From positions 4,002,907-4,066,906 of the forward strand of contig JAECYW010000004.1 of NCBI GenBank assembly GCA_023014335.1: DNA of 64,000 bases, given 5' to 3'. The stretch comes from Galerina marginata (lineage: Eukaryota > Basidiomycota > Agaricomycetes > Agaricales > Galerinaceae). A model generated the notes under the pieces. That model had not been told where the DNA came from and did not search any database. It saw nothing but the letters and a program-made list of their open reading frames with translations. Below, in pieces: positions 55,616 through 64,000 of this stretch. Numbering within the stretch: position 1 is the first letter of the stretch; every line of letters starts with the position of its first letter. Made by a program: the position numbers and the translations under genes.

Positions 55616-58170
55616 GGTAGTTCAAATAGCGCAAATATCATACCACTATTATAGTACTATATAGTCGTATTCAGTACTTCAATTCTATCGCTGATAATCG
55701 TCGACAGTACTGCGAACCCGAGGGGCCGAAACCAATAGACAGCATAAGTGTCGACTTAAACGAGATAAAGCGTGAGCGGCAGGGAGTTAAACGGTCCAAA
55801 TGCCTTGAAAAGCAAGCAGGCCAGTATTCCCATAGGATGTGAGGAATGAAATCCACTGTCGGTCCAAGCAGTGATTTTGATCCACGGCGTTCAAGTTTGT
55901 GGCAACCGAGTGTTCATGAAATGAGCTACTTGAAAGCCAATCTGTAACCCATCAACCGTTTCACATTGATGATATTGACGACTCACCCAAACTTCAGCGA
56001 AAGGAAAGGTAACTAAAGGTCAATGAATCCTTGAGATCGCACTGAGAAACTGAAATGTGAGCATGATCATTCGCTAAAGGCCAGCAGACCAATTTTATTT
56101 CACGTGGTGTTGGGCAAATGTTGGTAAAACCAACGATAAAAGTGCACAATTTGACTGAAGAACCCTAGGGAGTAGAATCTAGATGTCAGAAAGTAAGCGA
56201 GAGGGCGAATAGAGTAGAAAACGAACGGCTAGTTGCGTACCTGGAGCGCAGGTCCATTTTGGCTTACAAGAACATAGCATGGAGAAAAAAGGACGGATCG
56301 GCGATAAAACCGTCACTGCAGCCAGCTGAACAAAAGAACCCGTGTGCAGAAGGTCTAGAAACAACCATCAAAAGAGTTATAGGTCCGAGAATGAAAGAAG
56401 AAATATTCAGCAAATTTTGATGCTATAAACAAGAGGAAGTATGTGGAACATACGCTTTTGCTTCCCATCATTCAACCTGGACTGCTTTTTGTAAGCGTTT
56501 GGCTCGACCTCTCGGGGTTAACGGGTGCGTCCTTCATCTCCAATTAATAGTAAGTGACTAAGGCTTGTCGTATTCGATGCAACGTGACGAGTATCAGGCT
56601 GGACTTCAAGTTCCTCCGTAATGTTGAAAGGGGGAGGAAAGGGAAAGACATCCAATGAGGTCCCCGATCGCGCTCCTAGTCCCAAGGCTAAACTAACCAT
56701 CGCCTTGAGCTCGTTAGCTGCGAAGAAACGGCCTGCGAAATTCACAATTCAAATTTCAGATGAGGCACCGAACACAGATAAGAAGTAAGCTCACCACGGA
56801 TGTCGACCGGTGCCAAAGGTCAAGAAATCCGGCGTCAGCGAGACTTATTGATGTTAACGAGAATGAGTGCGTGAATATAATCACAAATGACGGGCTAGTG
56901 GGGTCCAAGGAAGTATATATTTAATATTTGATAAATGGAAAGGACAATTAGCGATCACGCACGTTGAACGTCTTTAGTTAAATACGTGCTGCGCAACACG
57001 AATTGGACAGCGATTGCACATGCTTAGCTGAAATACTGAGCGGGTGTTAAATCAGTCGTCGAGAGATGATCGAGACGATCTGACTGATAAAATGCGTCAA
57101 AAAAAGTCAATGATGATGATATTGCACGTACGATTTAGCAGGTTTAAGAACAAGTAACGAAGAATGGCGAAAGACCGGCCAGCTTGGGTTCACGCTATGA
57201 ATGGAGGAGCTGTGTTAGTCCTTCATGGAAGAAGAGAGAAAAGGGTGAAGCAAAACGTACCGTTACAGCTCCTCTTATTCGACCACGGCGAACAGTCTGT
57301 GGTTGTAGCCTAAAAAGTTAATTAACACAAGGGATCCGACATGCAGCGGTCCTGGGAACTGAAGAAAAGATCAAGAAAGTTCAACAAATCTGACGACCCA
57401 CAAAGATGCTAACGTAGCTCTAGAAATGATCATAGGTATGTCAGCTCCAGTTGATCCGGATAAGATTTTACAGACCATATGAGCTTGATGAAGGAGGCAT
57501 CCTACCCGCGACCCATCGACGAGGAAGAAGGGAAAGCCAAACGAAAACGTTAAGCGTAGTGATTCGTAGCTGATGGGTATGAATATATGCCCGTAGTCTA
57601 GCGCCAGAAGGTTCTTACTGTCATAACAGCATGAAGAACGAGGGAATAAGCATAGGCCTGAAGTCGTTGACGGGAAAACAGCGTACAATGGAGGAAAGAG
57701 AGCTTAGGGCAACCTAGAGTATCAGGGTTAGCGTTTATCAAATGCGGCCAGACAAGTAAAGCTGTGGAAAGTGGGAGATTATCAGAGCGTTATTTTGGGA
57801 GAAAAAAAGAACGATACTGACATGTACCACAAACACGCACGAAAAGGACTCTTCCGTTAGCGGTGCTTAGGCCACTATCAAGAGTTCTAATACTTGGGCC
57901 GTCGTTTCCCTCTAAAAAGGCGGCTAAAGGTTGGTGAATTGACAACAAAAAACCAGCGATACAGGCTCTGAGGTCGGTCATCGCTTGATGTTTACAAAAG
58001 CAGTCAACAAGGAAGTGTAGATCCATGTAAATCAGCACCCTCGACGTTTCATATGGCCAATAGCGCATACAAAAGTGCCAGCAGGCAGAAGTAAAGCGGA
58101 GAGTGGGTCGGGTTGAACGTTTTGCGACCTGGCGTGCGGGATGACTCAAGACTGTGCAGCGTGGTGAATC
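55616..58170. other. unit 3 spacer, no gene recognised
   Basis: No convincing gene. Minus-strand frames at 57371-57688 (105 residues) and 57790-58212 (140 residues) are open but have no motif. The last part (about 58090-58145) resembles 47325-47424, which shows that the spacer belongs to the repeated unit arrangement. Confidence 0.4.
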
Positions 58171-58330
58171 GACGCTTTCCCGGACCGGATCAGGTGACTG
58201 AAAAATATCCAAAGTCCAAAAATAAACTCAACTGTCCGCCATCTTCGACTCAAATCTCCTCATCGCCACCAAAAGCCCCTCACAGCATGCTGTAGCTTGT
58301 AAGAACGACCTACTAGTTGCGATTATGATG
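58171..58330 (+). pseudogene. PIG-L-type remnant, unit 3 (short, strongly decayed)
   Basis: Starts with CCGGACCGGATCAGGTGACT as in the other units. It then gives a damaged match to the lead of the 49160 copy (AGCATGCTGTAGCTTGTAAGA against AGCATGCTGTGGCCTCCAAGA). The HPxxE region is gone and the match ends near 58325. Confidence 0.5.
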
Positions 58331-58449
58331 CCCTTTTCCTTGCACTCTCTTCCTAAGAACGTGCGTGGGGAAAGACTGAATTGTTTTACAATATGTAGCC
58401 CATAGGAATGTAGGAGACACCGCCGGAAATCCGGCAAGGCCCCAATGGC

Positions 58450-58882
58450 AAAAGGTAAAGAAGATCAAAAGCTACTCCTGTCTAAGTGAAGTTTCAGCGC
58501 TCTATTCGACGTTGTAGCGGAGATACGTGTTTAACATTAAATCGCGAATGCGGGGGCATTCAAGTCGAAGAAACGGAAAGTCACCGAACAAAATTCCGTC
58601 CGACGTTCTCAAATAAATCAACAGGAATCCAGGAGAACCAGGGACCTGTATCCCCTCATCCTCATCCAAAATCACATCCCCATTTCTGGTTCAGTGAGTC
58701 TGGATGTAATCTAATCTAATCTGAACAATGGTACAGCTTTGCCTCGTTCCCTTCTATTTTTAAACGCCCATCGTCCTAGTTCAGTTCGACATGTGGGAAC
58801 AGCCTCAAGGCAGTTCCATGCATGAAGCCATGCATCCACCCAATTGTTCTTCAACACAACCACCAAGTTTACCCTACTCGTT
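58450..58882 (+). promoter_or_regulatory. upstream region and 5' flank of NACHT copy 4
   Basis: The distal block matches 50740-50926. Proximal elements are TAATC repeats (58707-58722), ACAGCTTTGCCTCGTTCC, TATTTTTAAACGCCCATCG and then the ATG at 58883. The order and spacing match the other three NACHT copies. Confidence 0.6.
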
Positions 58883-61721
58883 ATGCCCTTCTTCGACAAT
58901 TCAAGAGACTTCACAATAAACGGGGGAAATTTCACTAGCATCAGTAGAAAACGAGGTACACGATCACTGCTGTCCGGATATCTCGATAATTGATTGGCCC
59001 TGCGTAGGGATAGACCGCCTTTTTGAGCACGTAGCTCCTGGCGCTTTCCACAACTCAAGGGAACGATACGACCATCCCAAGTGTCACCCCAACACTCGCA
59101 TAGCAGTTATACAGGCCATCATCGATTGGATAGAAGACGGCCAGAAGGTATCGTTTATCAGGTGGCTCTCTGGCCCCGCTGGAGCAGGTAAGACAGCGAT
59201 TGCGCAGGAAATCGCAGAGCTATGCCAAGAATTGGGATATTTGGCGGCGAGTTTCTTCTGGTCCCGAAATGCCGCCGGCCGCAACGATGAAGAGCGCCTC
59301 ATCACGTCCTTAGCCTATCAACTACTCTTAGCAATTCCAGAAATACGCAGCCATGTCGAACACGCTGTGGACAAGAACCTTGGATTTTTTACTCTTTCCT
59401 TAGAGGCGCAGATGCAATTGCTCGTCATTGAGCCGTTGCGGAAAGCATTTGGTAGCGGTCAGCAAGGGCGTCTCAGCTTTCGGGGTCCCAAGGTCATAAT
59501 TCTCGACGGCCTTGACGAGTGTGGTACACCGGACGCCCAGCAATACATTCTAAGAGTTATATCCCACTCCGTTCGCAAATTTCCCTTTCCCCTCGTGTTT
59601 CTTATTGCCAGCCGTCCAGAACAAGCGATTCGGGATTCATTCAACAATCAACCCTTACTAGAGATCACTTCCCGACTCGTTCTAGATGAGAAATACCGTC
59701 CAGACGACGATGTCAGGCTGTTCTTGGTCGAGAGTTTCGAGTCGGTGAAAGCAACCCACAAACTACGGTCACTCTTGCCTCGAGGCTGGCCCACTTACGA
59801 GGACATCAACAAACTAGTTCACAAATCATCCGGACAATTCATCTATGCGAATATCGTTGTGAAATTTGTCGCATCGCCCCGGCGTAAGCCTCATGACCAA
59901 CTGAGGATTATTCTAGGCATCACTGCTTCTGGGCCAGATGCGCCATTCGCCGAGCTCGATGCTCTGTACCATCACTTATTTAAAGGGGTGGAAGACCTTC
60001 CGAAGGCATTGGAAATCCTAAGTTCGTTATTTCTGATAGGCAATCGGGAATTTCGTAGCTATTCAGGTTCAATTGCTAGGCATATTCAAAGAATCCTTTC
60101 CTATAAACCTGGAGACCTACAACTCATTTTGACTGACCTGCATTCCGTGCTATACGTTCCAGATATTGCAGACGAGAAGGACGACCTTCGTGTTCTTCAT
60201 GCCTCACTTCAGGACTTTCTCATGGACCCTGATCGTGCCGGGGATCTTTACATGAATAAGGGTCAAGTGTATACACGTCTAACCCGTCGTTACCTGCGAT
60301 ATATCAACTGCTTTTATGAGAGCACGAGTAATCGGTCGGACAATGAAACCAAGTCAGTGACTTTCCAGCTGATCTGTACACTCTATGCTTATGTTATGTG
60401 ATACTGTTCAGGGACGAGCCAGTTCTATTGAGCTGTCTGCCCGACTTCTATTTTCACTCCCCCCCAACACCGGAGTTAATTGCCGATTTTTCTACTTTTG
60501 ATTTTTCGTCGTGGGCAACCATTTTAATTGTCGGGGTCAGAGACGGACCGTTGGCCAATGATGGGCCCTACGTGCGGTTATTTGATCTGTATATCTGGCT
60601 TAAGGACCAGGTCTGTCTTGCGAATCTTGCATCCCTTCTTCCGTTAATATTTTTTCAGGAAAACATTCTGCCAAACTATTTTGGTCCTGAAAGGTGTCTA
60701 TCTGTTGATCTTTGCCCATTATTTGAACGCGCGCTAGATCTAGTATTCAAACACTGGTGTGAATGTTTTGACGAGTGGAATCCGGGCTCCGCAGGAAACC
60801 TCACTGCCCTCATAATACACCCTCAATTGAGCTATTTCGAAAACCTTCAATTTCACGTAATCCAATTCGTTACTGGGTGCGACTTGAACAGCGAGCAGCA
60901 ATATGTACTACAAAGTGACAACCTCCTTGACCCACTTCGAAAATACTTTCTTGATCCAGAACGTGCTGGGGAGTACGTTGTAACGGATGCAACATATGCA
61001 AGATTATCTGTGCGTCTCCTTGCGGTGATACTGAAAGGATTGTGAGTCAGGATGGTTGTAATCCACAATTTAATCTGCTAAACTTTGTCAGTTGGTTGCT
61101 CCATCAAGTGGAGGAGGATGGCAGTGAAAACGAGGACGACAACACAGAGTTGTGGAACTCATGTGTAAAGGACATATCTAGATACCCGATTGACCACATG
61201 ACTCGCAAATTCAGCATTAAAATCCTCCCTTTCTTTCTCGCAAAAGCAGATTATAGACCAAAGCTCGATAGGCTCGCCTGTGCCCTACTCAGGTGCAACA
61301 CCGGGTACGCAGAGCACATGATAGATGAACTGCAGCCAGAAATGGAATTGCTCCGCGACGCTATTAACCTGTATCTAAATGTGAGTCTTAACATCTTTGA
61401 ATTTCTATTATCGTTGATTTTCCTTGGTTCACAGAAGAGACCTCTTGCATTAAACTCGCCGCAGGGGCGCCACGGATTGACTACGGAAACCCAGGTAACT
61501 GATTCTTGGGCAATCTGAGCCACTCACAAGCTAACGCCAATTATAAGGTGCCGGAGGAAAGCGTTGACACGTGCGTGCCAGTCTCAGATCGGCGCATCGA
61601 ATCCCAGAAGCGCCAGAGGAGTACGAGCGTTAATTTAGCTGTTGGGCCTCCATCGCCATCGATGTCACGGCCTTCCAAACGGCCGAGGGTTGTAGACATG
61701 CCCGAAGCATCAGGATCCTAG
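58883..61721 (+). CDS. NACHT-domain NTPase (NLR-like), copy 4, intact
   Basis: Exons 58883-58955, 59008-60352, 60412-61041, 61092-61380, 61435-61494 and 61548-61721 join exactly to 856 residues. Exon 1 encodes MPFFDNSRDFTINGGNFTSI plus SRKR. The P-loop is GPAGAGKT, Walker B is VIILDGLDEC, and LIASRPEQAIRD follows. The C-terminal half keeps PTPELIADFSTFDFSSWATI and LDPLRKYFLDPERAGEYVV, and is the most diverged of the four around residues 480-700. The last exon is VPEESVDTCVPVSDRRIESQ followed by KRQRSTS and SRPSKRPRVVDMPEASGS, the clearest NLS-like tail. No stop or frameshift was found. It is the NACHT gene closest to the telomere, ending about 2.2 kb from it. Confidence 0.88.
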
Positions 61722-62560
61722 TTAGATGCGGTACATAGTTATCGATGCATACACATACCCAGCAGTTGTTACTGTAATGTTACGGCTCTTTTCAGCACTG
61801 TACGGAATCGCGAAAAAGTAAAAACATCAGGTTGGTTCTTGAAGTGGAACACCTTCAGTGGATCAAGCAGGTCATAAAATGAAAATCGCTCGATAATTTA
61901 TAGCGCCAGGTCGAGGAAATGTGTGAAATATCAAATAAATTGATAAACACACTATCTCACCTATGAAACCACCATAACGTCTACCCAAGAGAGAGAACTA
62001 GGGCAATCGTGTGTTTGATGCCGATATTCACCGCAAAAAGTTTGTTTGAGAGAATGAATGCCATAGTTATAGCACTCACCACCTAGCTTAACTAATCGTT
62101 AGCTAGAAATAAAATATATATTCGCGACTTACAACCAGAGTGGAATTGTCGCCGGTAACTATTCTAAGGCCACGGGAACGATGGTATTTCCCTGCTACAT
62201 CAGCACCGATTTGGCCTGCCCGCCAGTCGAATCGTCATAGCAAAAACGAAAAGTCGACAGGGCGAAATTTCGAGAGGGTGTTCTCTTGCTAGCAGAGGGA
62301 ATTATCTGTGTTGAAGGGATATCGGCCTGACTATATCGGTCTGAAAAAAGTCACATATAAAAAATATCTCGTAATATGAAGCCTTGATCGCTCTGAGCCT
62401 TGAAGGAGAACCCAAGACCACGCTGAGGTTGGTGCGAATAACTTCACAGTAATCCACTGACCGACGAACGTCGACAACGGCCAAAGAAACGATCACTGGA
62501 TGGAAGAATCGCAGATATGAAGTATAGGTATAAGTACTCGGAGGAATACGGAAGTGACTT
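61722..62560. repeat. downstream block and intergenic module, unit 4
   Basis: 61930-62170 matches 44150-44400, and 62170-62545 matches parts of 46040-46330 and 36990-37330 (CATCAGCACCGATTTGG, GAAGGGATATC.GCCTGACT). No gene was recognised. The 1.6-kb transposon of unit 2 is absent here, which gives the empty-site arrangement. Confidence 0.6.
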
Positions 62561-63480
62561 TTCCAGACCGGATCAGGTGACTGACAAAATACATCACGTC
62601 CAAAAATAAACTCAGCTGCGTGTCTCCGAGTCTGTCTGCCATCTTCGCGCTCACCGTCGCTCTGGTGCTTGGCTCGCTCTACACCCCGCTCGACTCCAAC
62701 GCCCTCTTCGCCACTCAGAAACCCTTACAGCGTTCTGTGGGCTCCCAAGAACATTGTCCTTGTCACCGTCCACCCCAACGACGAGGCCATCTTCACCACA
62801 CCCAACATCCAGCGTGTTCAATACAACCAAAACGCCTCCTCAGAAGTAGCTGTAACTCTATCGGTTTTCGAACGCTACGGCGCCGACTTCAAATTTGACT
62901 ATCTCTTCCTCTCCCTACTCATTTCCCCCCCTCCCACCCGACGCCATGCTTAGGATCTTCTTGGTCGATCGCCTTTGCTTTCCTTAAACCTCCGTTATCG
63001 GTGAGTAATGCATTATTATAGTAGAATATACCATTCTCAACATCTTCTATTTATTTATTACAGATTCCCTATCAGGTTGAACAAAAGACGCTGGAGCGTC
63101 ACATGCTTTTAGCTTCTCCAGGGAAACCCGACTTGGAAGAGGAAGCTTTCTCGCCTGGATCACAAACGTTAGTTGTTACTGCTCGTATGCACGCTACTAG
63201 ACTACGACGACCGCCGTTCACACAACTCTACTCAGAACAAGAAGAATCTCACTCTCCACCTTTGGCGTCACATCTACATCTGGCCCGAACAGCTGCGAAC
63301 GACACGACCAGGATACCCCACCACCTACCTTGTACATCAACGATAAGAGAGTTACCTGTACTGCTACTGCTTAAATCGCGGGCAGGGAGTTGACACAAGC
63401 ACGCCTGCATCACCGCCTGGTGGTATTGGTGCTCATTCTCGCTCTGCGCCTCGTTACTGGTGGCTGAGGTCATCCATCCG
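62561..63480 (+). pseudogene. PIG-L-type (GlcNAc-PI deacetylase-like) remnant, unit 4
   Basis: After GGATCAGGTGACTGACAAAA, one frame encodes a hydrophobic start (SAIFALTVALVLGSLYTPLD, then SNALFATQKPL). The frame then shifts to WAPKNIVLVTVHPNDEAIFT, the PIG-L/LmbE opening with HPNDE in place of HPDDE. It continues to YGADFKFDYLFLSLLISPPP, after which the rest is non-coding match to 49590-50100. The family normally removes the acetyl group from GlcNAc-PI in GPI-anchor synthesis. This copy has a frameshift and lacks most of the domain. Confidence 0.65.
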
Positions 63481-63914
63481 ACCCTCGTTTGCTGCTAGTG
63501 CTTACAATTGCTGCGCAGCAGCCACTGCTTCCCTTGGACTGCGAGCAGGAGGTGATGCCGGTGCATTGGCAATACCAGACAAGTGCACGAGCAGCAATAG
63601 CGTGACTGTTGCTTGTACGAGTACAACTATAACCGCCGCTGCTTCGCTTAGGACCCGACGATGTCTGTTGCCGGTGGGGTTCAGGCGAAGTAGCAGCCCC
63701 CTCACCAAGCTGCCACCGCCGCCTACAGCCTAATTACAGTGGGCTGACGTCTGAACGATGGAGTGGGTTGGCGGGGAGATAGGCTCGAAAGGGAGACGCA
63801 TGTAGAGTAGTGCATGATCTAAACTCAGCAGGTGCGTCACTATTTTACTTCTTCCCCATTGCCCGTCACTCACCAACGATGATCAGCCCCGCCCGCTGCC
63901 TAGTCGTCCTAGTC
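63481..63914. repeat. telomere-proximal subtelomeric repeat
   Basis: Matches 50100-50535 (CAGCAGCCACTGCTTCCCTT, GGACTGCGAGCAGGAGGTGA, GATGGAGTGGGTTGGCG). The match is lost near 63895, just before the telomere repeats begin, whereas the internal copy continues with GGTCATTACCACTTCCTG. No gene was recognised. Confidence 0.7.
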
Positions 63915-64000
63915 TTAGGGTTAGGGTTAGGGTTAGGGTTAGGGTTAGGGGTTAGGGTTAGGGTTAGGGTTAGGGTTAGGGTTAGGGTTAGGGTTAGGTA
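63915..64000 (+). repeat. telomere, (TTAGGG)n
   Basis: Thirteen full TTAGGG units in G-rich orientation toward the window end. One has an extra G at 63951, and the last 7 bases (TTAGGTA) are irregular. The orientation is that of a right-hand chromosome end. The array is short, so the end is probably trimmed by sequencing or assembly. Confidence 0.97.

Noticed and set aside
1..64000. CRISPR arrays, rRNA or tRNA genes
   Set aside because: No regularly spaced short repeats and no recognisable tRNA or rRNA sequence was seen; the window is eukaryotic.

Overview
The window is the end of a eukaryotic chromosome, most likely from an Agaricomycete (mushroom-forming basidiomycete). The last 86 bases are telomere repeat (TTAGGG)n with the G-rich strand running to the right-hand end, so the right side of the window is subtelomere and the physical chromosome end. 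Genes are broken by many short introns of about 45-65 bases with GT-AG borders. The recognisable proteins (NACHT-domain NTPases starting with a short PFFENSRDF-like exon, a CE4 chitin deacetylase, a DELSD-type sesquiterpene synthase, a microsomal P450, an AAT-family permease) fit that lineage. Species cannot be named from the sequence alone. All exon-intron calls were made by eye.

Layout. 1-16 kb is gene-poor and repeat-rich. It holds a dispersed direct repeat (about 508-1465 and 9889-11030), an inverted pair of gene fragments (3.2-4.15 kb), a GC-rich dispersed repeat in opposite orientations (4.2-4.96 and 14.4-15.6 kb) and one convincing gene, a two-exon single-pass membrane protein (6826-8354, minus). 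16.8-33 kb is the gene-bearing part: a secreted Ala/Lys/His-rich protein (16864-17948, minus), an amino-acid permease (19010-21406, minus), a cytochrome P450 (22816-24963, minus), a sesquiterpene synthase (25551-26817, plus) and a polysaccharide/chitin deacetylase (30611-32360, minus). The P450 and the terpene synthase are divergent and share a 587-bp intergenic promoter, so they look like a minimal terpenoid cluster.

33-64 kb is a segmentally duplicated subtelomere. Four diverged units each carry a NACHT gene on the plus strand, a repeated intergenic module and, in most units, a broken PIG-L (GlcNAc-PI deacetylase-like) remnant. The four NACHT copies share the same six-exon plan but differ in state. 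Copies 1 (33382-36256) and 4 (58883-61721) read open to the end. Copy 2 (41217-43891) has lost the ancestral splice acceptor of intron 1 and stops early in exon 5. Copy 3 (51096-53963) is open except for one TTA-to-TAA stop. Non-autonomous TIR elements have inserted between the units (40645-41019; 44403-46010 with a 6-bp target duplication; an exact 812-bp tandem pair at 47425-49048). A 5'-truncated inverted copy of the secreted-protein gene sits at 54724-55615. The telomere was added directly onto one copy of the subtelomeric repeat; the internal copy at 49.1-50.6 kb shows what once lay beyond.

How the genes may work together: the terpene synthase would cyclise farnesyl diphosphate and the P450 would oxidise the product. 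The NACHT family resembles fungal NLR-like STAND NTPases, which in other fungi act in self/non-self recognition; that role is inference here.
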